DNA of 36,735 bases from Actinomycetes bacterium (GTDB lineage Bacteria > Actinomycetota > Acidimicrobiia > Acidimicrobiales > Ilumatobacteraceae), in contig BJFW01000012.1 of the NCBI GenBank assembly GCA_014190095.1, positions 1 to 36,735 on the forward strand. Reading direction: 5' to 3'. Shown here one piece after another: positions 23,799 through 31,464 of the stretch. How positions within the stretch are numbered: the stretch's first letter is position 1; every line of letters begins with the position of its first letter. Position numbers and translations under genes: made by a program. The notes under the pieces were generated by a model that saw only the letters and a program-made list of their open reading frames with translations, was not told the origin of the DNA and ran no database searches.

Positions 23799-24638
23799 AT
23801 GCGTTCGGGCTTTGTTTCACTTGTCGGTCGCCCAAATGTCGGTAAGTCAACTCTTGTTAATGCCTTGTGTGGTGTGAAGGTCAGCATCGTTTCGGACAAG
23901 CCGCAAACAACGCGAACTCGAATACGTGGCGTCGTGACCAGGAACGACTATCAAATCATCTTCGTTGACACGCCAGGCTTGCACAAGGCCGTAAGTGCCT
24001 TAGGTGAGCGTGTCAATGCCACGGCTCTGGAGTCAACAAGAGACGTAGACGTTGTGTGTTTGGTTATCGACGCCACCCAGCCATTTGGCTCTGGAGATCA
24101 GTGGGTGGCTAGTCACATCGACATGTCTAAGGCGATCGTGATTTTGAACAAGATTGACCGAGCATCACCACAACAAATACTGAAGCAGTTAACGAAGCTC
24201 AGCGATCTTGGAGCTTCAGAGTACTTTCCAGTTAGCGCACAGACTGGTGCAGGGGTTGCAGAGTTGGCAGAGCATTTAGGAAAGCTGCTTCCCGAAGGTG
24301 AGCAGTTGTATCCAGCCGAGATGACCACTGAGACGTCCCCTGGAGAGTGGGTGGCTGAGCTTGTTCGTGAACAATTGCTTGCGTTCACCTTTGACGAGTT
24401 GCCATATTCCATCGCAACTCGCGTAACAGAATGGGAAGACAACAAAGTGCGCTGTGAAATTGTTGTTGAGCGCGATAGCCAAAAGGGAATGGTCATTGGC
24501 AAGGGCGGGCTCCTGTTGAAGGAAGTGGGAACTGCTGTTCGTAAACAGTTACCGAAAGGTACATATCTTGAGCTCGCGGTAGTTGTTGACAAGAACTGGC
24601 AGCAACGACCGGATCGCGTCGAGCGACTTGGTTACTAG
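23799..24638 (+). CDS. era: GTPase Era
   Basis: Era is an essential GTPase that binds 16S rRNA and assists 30S subunit assembly. The 279-residue protein shows G1 GRPNVGKS at 10-17, G2 DKPQTTRTRIRG, G3 DTPG at 57-60, G4 NKID at 117-120 and G5 SAQTG near 147, then a C-terminal KH domain with VIGKGGLLLKEVG. In many actinobacteria era directly follows the phoH-ybeY-corC operon; here it lies 11 kb downstream. Its stop abuts the stop of the convergent lipoprotein gene. Confidence 0.97.
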   Translation: MRSGFVSLVGRPNVGKSTLVNALCGVKVSIVSDKPQTTRTRIRGVVTRNDYQIIFVDTPGLHKAVSALGERVNATALESTRDVDVVCLVIDATQPFGSGDQWVASHIDMSKAIVILNKIDRASPQQILKQLTKLSDLGASEYFPVSAQTGAGVAELAEHLGKLLPEGEQLYPAEMTTETSPGEWVAELVREQLLAFTFDELPYSIATRVTEWEDNKVRCEIVVERDSQKGMVIGKGGLLLKEVGTAVRKQLPKGTYLELAVVVDKNWQQRPDRVERLGY

Positions 24639-25247
24639 TTACTTCGCAATCAACATTTTATAGTCGTCAAACGTCACAGGTGTTCCTGCTCCTGCAATGT
24701 CACCGCGACCACGAGGTACGCCGATTGCTTTGCCGCCGACGCTGAATGTCACTTGGCCGATGCCGGGTTGGCTGGTCAGTGTGAGCACAATCTGAGCGAT
24801 TGCTAATCGTTGCTCGTTGGGTTTAATTGAATCCAGATAGACACGCTTTGCATTTACATTTGCTACACCGCCTTCAACGTCGATAACCGCAGCAAAGTCG
24901 ACAGGCAGAAGAGTTTTCACATTGGTATGGGCTGGATCGGGTAGTCCAGCAACAAGTGCCATAAAAACCCCTTGCAAGTCTGTTGGGGATGGAATTTCCA
25001 ACCGCACTCGCTCAAGCGAAGAACCATCAACAAAATACAAATCGGCCTGTTCGAAAGTAGAACCGGTTAATGGGGATGTCAGTACAACTGAGGTAGTGGT
25101 CGCAGGTGCAGATGTCTCTGGGGAGCTGAGGTCAAAAGGAATGTCGTTCGGATCGATCTCATCTACTGGTCCTGAATTCGGAACAGCGCATGATGCAAGT
25201 AGCACACACAGTACAAAAAACCTTGACGGAATCGGGGGATTAATCAT
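24639..25247 (-). CDS. GerMN-domain lipoprotein (small LpqB-like)
   Basis: A 202-residue predicted lipoprotein. The N-terminus RFFVLCVLLASC has a lipobox with Cys20 as lipidation site, followed by a Ser/Thr/Pro-rich linker (about 21-60) and a GerMN domain (about 65-180; ADLYFVDGSSLERV, and YLDSIKPNEQRLAIAQIVLTL). It follows the histidine kinase gene by two bases, matching mtrB-lpqB order, in which lipoprotein LpqB carries GerMN plus a beta-propeller and tunes the MtrAB system. Here only the GerMN part is present, so it would be a reduced LpqB. That role is inferred from order and domain, not proven. Confidence 0.87.
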   Translation of the reverse strand: MINPPIPSRFFVLCVLLASCAVPNSGPVDEIDPNDIPFDLSSPETSAPATTTSVVLTSPLTGSTFEQADLYFVDGSSLERVRLEIPSPTDLQGVFMALVAGLPDPAHTNVKTLLPVDFAAVIDVEGGVANVNAKRVYLDSIKPNEQRLAIAQIVLTLTSQPGIGQVTFSVGGKAIGVPRGRGDIAGAGTPVTFDDYKMLIAK

Positions 25248-25249
25248 GA

Positions 25250-26665
25250 TTAGCCTTCGGCTTTCGCAAACGTGATGACAAACTTTGATCCACCTTCACT
25301 TGAATCCTCGACATGCGCACTGCCGTGAAGGGCTCGTGCATGTTCTTTTACTATTGCTAGTCCGAGCCCACTACCTTTGCTGTTTCGAGACGCGGTTCCG
25401 CGAGCAAAGCGGTCAAAGACTTGTTTACGTTCGGTCACTAAAACTCCCGGTCCAGCGTCGTGTACAGCGAGTGTAAACATGCTTCCGTTGCTACTGAGCG
25501 TCACCTTTGTGGCTCCATTGGCATGATCCCGAGCATTTTCTAGAAGGTTCACCAGAATGCGCTCAATGCGCCGCCTATCAAGTCGAGTTTCGTCGTCTGC
25601 CCGTGTTTCACCATCAGAGGCTTGTACCGAACTTACAAATGGAATGTCGCCAAATCCATACCGGTGCATGATGCGACTGATGAGGTCGTTGAGTTGAACG
25701 TCCTCGGTTTCATGGTCTTCAACTTTGGCATCAAGGCGGGAAAGCTCCAAGAGGTCAAGAACGGTCCTGTCAAAGCGTTCGATTTGTTTCTGCATGATGT
25801 CAATGGCTTGCTGATTTCGTTCAGAAAATTCGGATCTTCGTGATACGAGAACATCTGCTGCAGCCGACAAGGCGGTTACGGGTGATCTCAATTCATGGCT
25901 TACGTCACTGGCAAAACGCTGTTCGCGTTCAATTCGCTGCTGCACGGCGTCTGCCATCTCGTTAAACGAAACAACGAGTCGGTCAAGGTCTGAATCATCT
26001 TCCTCAACTAGCCGAGTATCAAGACCACCCGTTGCAATTTGATTTGCAGCAAACGCAACTCGTGAGAGTGGTCGAAGCACTGTTCTGCTCATCGTGAACC
26101 CAAGAACACCTGCGGCGAGAGTGATGAGAATTACTCCGATGAGGAGCGTTATCTGGATGGTACGGAGGGTGTTCTCAACGTCTGTTACTGGAAATGCTTC
26201 AAAGTAATGAAGACCGATAGAGGGAACAGCAACCCCAATAGCTTCATATGGCTTATTTTCGAATTGAAATCGTTGCCTACTCGTTGTGCCATTCAGCGTT
26301 CGTTCGACCAATTCGGGAGGCAGGTTTGATTGTGTAAATCGAAGTGGTTCTTGCGCGTAAAATAGTGATGTTCGTTCGGGTCGTTCATCAAGTTGCACGA
26401 CTGCGTAGCCACCTTGCTCTGTTCGGATTTGTGTTACGAGGTCCGCGATATTTGCACTGTCTGTTTGGACGATGTTGCGCATGAGCTGAGCATTGTTGAA
26501 AGCCTGACGCTGGGCGACTTCTGAGCGTTGTCCGAGCAGATAAGAGCGGGTGCTGGCATAAGTCACCACACTCAGAGCTATTGCTGCCGTCATTGCCGCC
26601 AGACCAAAGAACATCACCATTCTTTGCTTCAACCCAATTTTCCAGGGGAAGCGCAACTGACTCAT
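25250..26665 (-). CDS. Membrane sensor histidine kinase (MtrB-like)
   Basis: The 471-residue kinase has a membrane helix at about 16-38, an extracytoplasmic domain to about 168, a second helix at about 170-192, a HAMP domain (TVLRPLSRVAFAANQIATG), HisKA with His257 in SDVSHELRSPVTAL, and an ATPase domain with N-box NLLENARDHA (373-382), G1 DAGPG (403-407) and G2 GSGLGL (431-436). ATG 26665 is preferred because it begins just before the membrane helix; an in-frame start at 26872 would add about 70 residues crossing the intergenic hairpin region and the regulator's promoter. It is divergent from an OmpR-type regulator and in an operon with the GerMN lipoprotein, resembling MtrAB-LpqB. Confidence 0.93.
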   Translation of the reverse strand: MSQLRFPWKIGLKQRMVMFFGLAAMTAAIALSVVTYASTRSYLLGQRSEVAQRQAFNNAQLMRNIVQTDSANIADLVTQIRTEQGGYAVVQLDERPERTSLFYAQEPLRFTQSNLPPELVERTLNGTTSRQRFQFENKPYEAIGVAVPSIGLHYFEAFPVTDVENTLRTIQITLLIGVILITLAAGVLGFTMSRTVLRPLSRVAFAANQIATGGLDTRLVEEDDSDLDRLVVSFNEMADAVQQRIEREQRFASDVSHELRSPVTALSAAADVLVSRRSEFSERNQQAIDIMQKQIERFDRTVLDLLELSRLDAKVEDHETEDVQLNDLISRIMHRYGFGDIPFVSSVQASDGETRADDETRLDRRRIERILVNLLENARDHANGATKVTLSSNGSMFTLAVHDAGPGVLVTERKQVFDRFARGTASRNSKGSGLGLAIVKEHARALHGSAHVEDSSEGGSKFVITFAKAEG

Positions 26666-26700
26666 GGATACAGCATGGCAGTAAATGGGCAAGATCGGAA

Positions 26701-26760
26701 CCGGCGGGGTCCAAGGGGGAGCATGAACTCCCGCCGGCTCGATAGGCAAATTCTGCTCCC
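26701..26760. promoter_or_regulatory. Overlapping alternative hairpins between kinase and regulator genes
   Basis: CCGGCGGG (26701-26708) and CCCGCCGG (26730-26737) are a perfect 8-bp inverted repeat. Within it GGGAG (26717-26721) pairs with CTCCC (26728-26732), and GGGAGCA (26717-26723) can instead pair with TGCTCCC (26754-26760). The stems partly exclude one another. The cluster lies 36 bases from the kinase start and 75 from the regulator start, so it may be an operator or a transcript leader structure. Confidence 0.45.
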
Positions 26761-26834
26761 TCAACGTGACATTTCCTGATGATTTCTGTGCGTTTTCTGT
26801 AACAATTTGCGCACATCGGGCAGACTGCATAGCG

Positions 26835-27524
26835 ATGTTTACACTGCTGTTCATAGAGGATGATGAAGCCATCCGTACGGCACTCCGACTCGTGCTCGAA
26901 GACGAAGGCTATGCGGTGGCAGAGGCCGGTGATGGGGAAACTGGCATCAAGATGTTTGGGCAACTCAATCCAGATCTAGTTTTACTGGATCTCCGATTGC
27001 CTGACATCTCAGGTTTTGAAGTGTGCAGAGCAATCCGCCGTACAAGCATCACACCAGTCATCATGGTGACTGCCCAAACCGACACATCTGATTTAGTAAA
27101 CGGGTTTGATGCAGGCGCAGATGACTATGTAACTAAACCAGTAGTTCCGAAAGAACTCGCAGCAAGAATCCGCGCCGCATTGCGTAGAACGCAAACCGCG
27201 GAGCCGTCGCCTTCGAGTGCCAAATCGCTCAACAAAATTGGCGATGTTGAGATTAATCGCAACTTAAGCATTGTTACGAAGGCAGGCATGGAAGTGCCTC
27301 TGACGAAAACTGAATATCGATTGTTGGTCGAGTTTGCAGATCATCCTGGAATGGTGATGTCACGAGATCAATTGCTCGAGCGAGTGTGGGGCTATGAGTA
27401 CTTAGGTGACTCGCGTTTGGTAGATGCACATGTGCGGCGTTTGCGAGTCAAGGTTGAAACCCAACCCGACGAACCGACCATGATCGTCACCGTTCGAGGT
27501 ATGGGTTATCGACTGCTGAGCTGA
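26835..27524 (+). CDS. OmpR-family response regulator (MtrA-like)
   Basis: A 229-residue regulator with a receiver domain (acidic pocket FIEDDEAIR, phospho-acceptor Asp52 in LLDLRLPD, Thr79 region MVTAQTDT, Lys101 in TKP) and a C-terminal winged-helix DNA-binding domain (LTKTEYRLLVEFADHPG, VDAHVRRLRVKVE, VRGMGYRL). The stretch AQTDTSDLVNGFDAGADDY resembles MtrA. ATG 26835 begins the first strand; an in-frame ATG at 26766 would add 23 residues not matching the family. TAACAA(T) near 26800 may be its -10. It is divergent from its likely partner kinase. Confidence 0.94.
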   Translation: MFTLLFIEDDEAIRTALRLVLEDEGYAVAEAGDGETGIKMFGQLNPDLVLLDLRLPDISGFEVCRAIRRTSITPVIMVTAQTDTSDLVNGFDAGADDYVTKPVVPKELAARIRAALRRTQTAEPSPSSAKSLNKIGDVEINRNLSIVTKAGMEVPLTKTEYRLLVEFADHPGMVMSRDQLLERVWGYEYLGDSRLVDAHVRRLRVKVETQPDEPTMIVTVRGMGYRLLS

Positions 27525-27528
27525 TGCC

Positions 27529-29427
27529 TTAAATGGACTTCAAGAACTGAACAACCTCGGAAAATTCAATAGTCCGTTTCATTGGTGGCAGCGTTGAAAC
27601 TAACTTTTTGCCGTAACCCTTGGTCGCGAGTCGCGGGTCGAGAACGGCAACTACACCTGAATCCTTTCGTGACCGGATCAGTCGACCTGCTGCCTGTGCC
27701 AGTTGAGTTGCCGCAAGTGGAATGTCAATCTCGCTGAATGACGTCTTTCCAATCTCATCGCGTCTGGCACTAAGCAGTGGATCGTCAGGGCGAGGGAATG
27801 GAATCTTGTCAATCACGACAAGACTGAGGGTTTGCCCAGGAACATCAACTCCCTGAAAGAAGCCTGCTGTTGCGAATAAGCATGCTGTTTCCTCTGAGGC
27901 AAAGGCGTCAACCAAAGCCATTTTCGGTAGATCATCTTGACGCCAAATCTTGAATTCGAGACGACGCATCATTTCATCTGCTGCTGCATGCATCGCTCTA
28001 TACGTGGTGAACAATGCCAATGTGCGACCATGGGCGGCGTTGATCAACTTCTCTAATTCGTCATGAACTGCGTCATCTCTGCGCGAGTCATTAGGTACTG
28101 GCAGATGCTTTGCGCAGTACAGCAGCGCGGAATTCTCGTAATCAAACGGGCTACCCACGTCAATCGCGTCGACCTCGTCCTCATTCAGGCCAACACGAGT
28201 AGGCATTGCTAGGGGGATAGTGGCACTGGTGAGAATTGCCGTTCGCTTCGACCAGACGCCTTTGTGAAGCGAAGCACCTACATGGAGGGGTGCGAGTTCA
28301 AGAATTGGTCGATCTTTACTGCCACTCACGAAAGCCACGGTTCGTGATCCGGCTGTAAGGGACCCGTCAATTACTTCGATCAATCGAGTGCTGAGCATCT
28401 GCCCTCTCAGAATCCGCTGTTTTGCTGACTCGTCATTGCTGGAAATCGCTTTTAGTCCGGCAACTGCTTCATCGATCTTGAGTCGTAATCGGGCGAGTAC
28501 ATCTTGGATGTCATCGGGGAGTGGAAGCGGAACACGTTTATCGACATCGGCTGCGATGTAACCACCAAACTCGGACGCAAGCTGCTGAAGAGATCCGGTT
28601 AATGCATCGTCTCTCACGATTGAACGCAATGCACCTATTACATGCTGGATGATTCCAGGACTGATGGCCATGCTGACCGAGGAACTCATGACGTCCTCAA
28701 GTTGATGCGCTTCATCAAAAATAACCACGTCATGTTCGGGGAGTAGTGCGCCATCCGTGGCGACGTCCAGTCCGTAGATGTGGGTGTTGACAACTATGAC
28801 GTCAGCAATTGATGCAAAATCTCGTGCGCGCTCGGTATAGCAAGTGTCACCCGATGGGCATCGGCTTGCACCTGGGCACTCATCACTGCCAATGCTCACG
28901 TGACGCCAAGCAGCATCGCGAGGGGTCCACGACAAGTCACCCGAATCTCCACTTGATGTCGTTTCAGACCAGGCAACAAGTTTGTCAATATCGGATTTCA
29001 CTTGTGCGCTGAATTCTTGAAGGTCAAGTTTGTGTTGTTTTGGTTCGCGAATTTCGGCAATGCGTTGAGCGCAGAGATAGTTGTTGCGACCCTTTAGCAC
29101 TGCCCAGGTGATTTCGCGCCCGATGATTGGTGAAAGTGCTGAGGACAAAACAGGTAAATCGTGTTTAGCAAGTTGATCTTGCAACGCTTTCGTGTACGTG
29201 GAAACAACAACACGCTGTCCTGATGCAACTGCAGGTACCAAGTAACCCAGAGTTTTTCCGGTGCCAGTTCCTGCTTGAACAATTAAATGACGTTTGTTTG
29301 CGATTGCATCTGCAATAGCAGTCGCCATCGTGACTTGACCGGATCGCGCTTCAACATTAGGCAACGTGTCTACAACCGCCTGAAGAAGATCTGTGACATC
29401 AAGTTCGTGACTGTTGTTAGTGGGCAT
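27529..29427 (-). CDS. dinG: DinG/XPD-like ATP-dependent DNA helicase with Fe-S cluster
   Basis: A superfamily 2 helicase of 632 residues. Motif I AGTGTGKT is at 52-59, four Cys at 119, 184, 190 and 196 form the XPD/DinG-type iron-sulphur site (CPGASRCPSGDTC), the DEAH box is at 238-241, and motif VI QAAGRLIRSRKDSG is near the end. Such helicases unwind 5'-3' and help replication past R-loops or DNA damage. The start is taken as ATG 29427, which overlaps the uppS stop by 11 bases; an upstream in-frame ATG at 29445 adds six residues. It is likely co-transcribed with uppS. Confidence 0.92.
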   Translation of the reverse strand: MPTNNSHELDVTDLLQAVVDTLPNVEARSGQVTMATAIADAIANKRHLIVQAGTGTGKTLGYLVPAVASGQRVVVSTYTKALQDQLAKHDLPVLSSALSPIIGREITWAVLKGRNNYLCAQRIAEIREPKQHKLDLQEFSAQVKSDIDKLVAWSETTSSGDSGDLSWTPRDAAWRHVSIGSDECPGASRCPSGDTCYTERARDFASIADVIVVNTHIYGLDVATDGALLPEHDVVIFDEAHQLEDVMSSSVSMAISPGIIQHVIGALRSIVRDDALTGSLQQLASEFGGYIAADVDKRVPLPLPDDIQDVLARLRLKIDEAVAGLKAISSNDESAKQRILRGQMLSTRLIEVIDGSLTAGSRTVAFVSGSKDRPILELAPLHVGASLHKGVWSKRTAILTSATIPLAMPTRVGLNEDEVDAIDVGSPFDYENSALLYCAKHLPVPNDSRRDDAVHDELEKLINAAHGRTLALFTTYRAMHAAADEMMRRLEFKIWRQDDLPKMALVDAFASEETACLFATAGFFQGVDVPGQTLSLVVIDKIPFPRPDDPLLSARRDEIGKTSFSEIDIPLAATQLAQAAGRLIRSRKDSGVVAVLDPRLATKGYGKKLVSTLPPMKRTIEFSEVVQFLKSI

Positions 29428-30109
29428 GAACCAACTTGAGTGCATTGTCTATTTCGTGTGCATCAAAATCGGGCCACGTTCGCTCTGTGAAATACGCCTT
29501 TGCGCCCTGTATTTGCCACAGCATAAAATTTGAGATTCGAGATTCACCGGATGTTCGGACCACAACGTCAACAGGCGGAAGACTCGGCAGATATAAATGG
29601 CTGGAGATTTCATCTACCGAAACATCAAGTGCGGTTAGGTGACTTGCTCGGGAAAGCTGAGCGGCGCGAAGCAACTCTGCACGGCTTCCATAGTCAAAGG
29701 CGACAGTTAGCACCATGCCTGTGTTGTGTGCGGTGTCGTCAATTGCCTGCAAGATTGCCTTTTGAATAAATCCTGGGGTCTTCGAACTTGGTTCGTCGAA
29801 TGGTCTGCCGATCCATTGAATACGTACATTGTTGGCATTGAGCTCCTCAATTCGCCCGAACAGCTTTTTGTGCAAGGAGAGAATGTGTTTCACCTCTGCT
29901 GGAGGACGAACCCAGTTTTCAGTTGAAAATCCAAACACAGTGAGCCAGCCAACATTGCGTGATGCACAGACTCGCACCACTTCGGCGAGGTTTTCCTCAC
30001 CAGCTGTATGACCTTCCGTGCGGGGAAGTCCTCGCCGTTTGGCCCACCGTCCATTGCCGTCCATGATGCAGGCGATATGGATGGGAGATAGTTGATTCGC
30101 CATATCCAT
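29417..30109 (-). CDS. uppS: Cis-prenyltransferase catalytic subunit, UppS-like, lacking C-terminal RxG
   Basis: Cis-prenyltransferases build undecaprenyl diphosphate, the lipid carrier for peptidoglycan. The 230-residue protein has IMDGNGRWAKRRG with catalytic Asp17, His34, FGFSTENWVRPP (60-71), RTSGESRISNF (Arg185, Arg191, Ser193) and WPDFD. With a constant offset of nine, these match E. coli D26, H43, R194, R200 and S202. Two things are missing: E. coli E213 corresponds to Lys204 (QGAKAYF, where the family has AYAELYF), and the protein stops after NALKLVHAH, before the usual C-terminal RRFGG. Reading on in the other frames shows no hidden RRFGG. The partner at 30159-30728 has both. ATG 30109 follows AAGGTG by about 8 bases; an in-frame TTG at 30151 would overlap the divergent gene. 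Confidence 0.92.
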   Translation of the reverse strand: MDMANQLSPIHIACIMDGNGRWAKRRGLPRTEGHTAGEENLAEVVRVCASRNVGWLTVFGFSTENWVRPPAEVKHILSLHKKLFGRIEELNANNVRIQWIGRPFDEPSSKTPGFIQKAILQAIDDTAHNTGMVLTVAFDYGSRAELLRAAQLSRASHLTALDVSVDEISSHLYLPSLPPVDVVVRTSGESRISNFMLWQIQGAKAYFTERTWPDFDAHEIDNALKLVHAH

Positions 30110-30146
30110 GCGGAACACCTTACTGATGTAGGCGGTGACGGCGTGC

Positions 30147-30153
30147 GACAATA
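30147..30153. promoter_or_regulatory. Overlapping divergent -10 elements between uppS and its paralogue
   Basis: On the plus strand GACAAT (30147-30152) lies 6 bases before GTG 30159. On the minus strand TATTGT (30153-30148) covers almost the same bases and could drive uppS with a leader of about 30 bases carrying AAGGTG. The shared bases would tie the two promoters together. Confidence 0.4.
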
Positions 30154-30158
30154 GTGAA

Positions 30159-30728
30159 GTGGCTGACAGTTCATCATTACGGCACGTTCTTGTTGTTGGT
30201 GGATCGCTTGATCAATGGAACGAGATGTCCTCTTCGGATTGGTCGCAGTACATCGCAACATTGCGAGCAACGGTTGAGCAGAACGGAGCCGACTGGCTAA
30301 CTGTGTATCCATATTCTGGCTTTGCAAGCTCAATGATGGACAGCGAACTCACCAAGAAAATCTCACAAGCCTGTGGTACCGAACTTGTGGATGGGAAGTT
30401 ACTGCTGCGCGGTACAACTTCTGTGGTGATTGATATTTGCGCAGACGGACAGCAAAGGTTTGTGCGGGCAGTAAACGGATTATCTGAAGAGAAGATCACC
30501 GAAAAGAGTTTGGCGAATGCAATCTTGCATCCTGCAGCGTGCGAGCCGGATCTTGTGGTCATTTTTGGAAATCCTACGCAGTTACCACCATCGCTCGTGT
30601 GGGAACTCGCTTACAGCGAACTCGTGTATCTGAACACTCATTGGCCAAGCTGCAACGGTGAAGACATTGAGTTAGCGATTAATGACTTTCAGCGCAGAGA
30701 CCGTCGTTTTGGTGGTGTGGACTCATGA
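30159..30728 (+). CDS. NgBR/Nus1-like non-catalytic cis-prenyltransferase subunit
   Basis: This 189-residue protein aligns end to end with UppS but has lost its catalytic motifs. HVLVVGGSLDQW replaces the HVA-MDGNGRW strand, so the catalytic Asp is gone; LTVYPYSG replaces the LTVYAFSTENW segment; and IFGNPTQLPPSLVWELAYSE replaces the RTSGE-RISNFLLWQ site. It keeps the Glu at the E213 position (Glu154 in AYSELVY) and ends RRDRRFGGVDS, containing the RxG motif (Arg183-Gly185). This is the pattern of the eukaryotic NgBR/Nus1 subunit, which supports the catalytic DHDDS/Rer2 subunit; the EPDLVVIFG stretch also recalls NgBR. GTG 30159 is preferred by its spacing to GACAAT; an in-frame GTG at 30135 adds eight residues. 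It is coupled to recO by an ATGA overlap. Confidence 0.85.
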   Translation: MADSSSLRHVLVVGGSLDQWNEMSSSDWSQYIATLRATVEQNGADWLTVYPYSGFASSMMDSELTKKISQACGTELVDGKLLLRGTTSVVIDICADGQQRFVRAVNGLSEEKITEKSLANAILHPAACEPDLVVIFGNPTQLPPSLVWELAYSELVYLNTHWPSCNGEDIELAINDFQRRDRRFGGVDS

Positions 30729-31444
30729 CGCTGTATCGCGATAAGGGCGTGGTGTTGAGAAGTTACAAACTTGGGGAGTCTGACCGAATTGTCGTGCTCA
30801 TGACGGAGCAACACGGAAAAGTTCGTGCAGTGGCTAAGGGCATACGCAAAACAAAATCAAAGATTGGGGCACGGTTAGAACCACTGAGTCATGTAGAGGT
30901 TCAGCTGTATAAAGGCAGAGAATTAGACACCGTTTCGCAGGTTGAACTCATTGATTCGTCGGCACGCCTGCACAACAACCTTGACAAGTTGACACAAGGC
31001 ATATCCATGCTTGAAGCGGTAGATCAAATAGCCGAAGACAGAGAGCCGTCTCCGCATTTGTACCGCATGTTACATGGAGCGCTGAATGCGTTAATGGAAC
31101 AAGAGTCGCCGGTGATGCTCGCTGCGTTTTATTGGAAGTTGCTCGCTGCAGAGGGAGTCAGCCCACAGGTTCATACATGCGTGGGTTGCGCTGCGAAGGA
31201 TGGATTGGTTGCCTTCGACATTTTCCATGGTGGTGTACAGTGTCGGACTTGCCGAACTGGAATTAGCATTTCTCAACCAGCCATCGACCTGTTACAGCAA
31301 GTTTTGGGAGGGCAACTGAATGTTGCGCTCACGCAGCCAGAATCTGCTGCAAGTTTTGAAATTTCTCAACTTGCGACTCAGGCAATGGAGCATCACATTG
31401 AACGGCGACTGAGGTCAGTCTCAATGTTCAGTCCCCGTCACTAG
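30725..31444 (+). CDS. recO: DNA repair protein RecO
   Basis: RecO helps load RecA during gap repair in the RecFOR pathway. The 239-residue protein has an N-terminal OB-fold (DKGVVLRSYKLGESDRIVVL, then KVRAVAKGIRKTKSKIG) and a zinc motif made by Cys152, Cys155, Cys173 and Cys176 (CVGC and CRTC), as in many Gram-positive and actinobacterial RecO proteins. Its ATG overlaps the stop of the NgBR-like gene by 4 bases, so it is translated from the same message. Confidence 0.94.
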   Translation: MTLYRDKGVVLRSYKLGESDRIVVLMTEQHGKVRAVAKGIRKTKSKIGARLEPLSHVEVQLYKGRELDTVSQVELIDSSARLHNNLDKLTQGISMLEAVDQIAEDREPSPHLYRMLHGALNALMEQESPVMLAAFYWKLLAAEGVSPQVHTCVGCAAKDGLVAFDIFHGGVQCRTCRTGISISQPAIDLLQQVLGGQLNVALTQPESAASFEISQLATQAMEHHIERRLRSVSMFSPRH

Positions 31445-31452
31445 TCGGGTTG

Positions 31453-31458
31453 TAGTCT
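31453..31458 (+). promoter_or_regulatory. -10 hexamer TAGTCT before glyS
   Basis: TAGTCT lies exactly 6 bases before ATG 31465, with TG just upstream as in extended -10 sites, consistent with a leaderless glyS transcript. Confidence 0.55.
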
Positions 31459-31464
31459 GTACCC

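Noticed and set aside
24638-24639. Possible terminator between era and the convergent lipoprotein gene
   Set aside because: The two stop codons abut directly and no hairpin with a T-run is evident there.
26666-26872. Upstream start for the histidine kinase adding about 70 residues
   Set aside because: The added part is Pro/Cys-rich without family similarity and crosses the hairpin and the divergent regulator promoter.
26388-26963. Open frame of 191 codons on the minus strand overlapping the kinase 5' part
   Set aside because: Different frame from the kinase, crosses the divergent promoter region, and shows no recognisable motif.
30159-30728. Idea that the UppS-like paralogue is a decaying pseudogene
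   Set aside because: The frame is intact, the protein keeps exactly the Glu and RRFGG that its neighbour lacks, and it is translationally coupled to recO.
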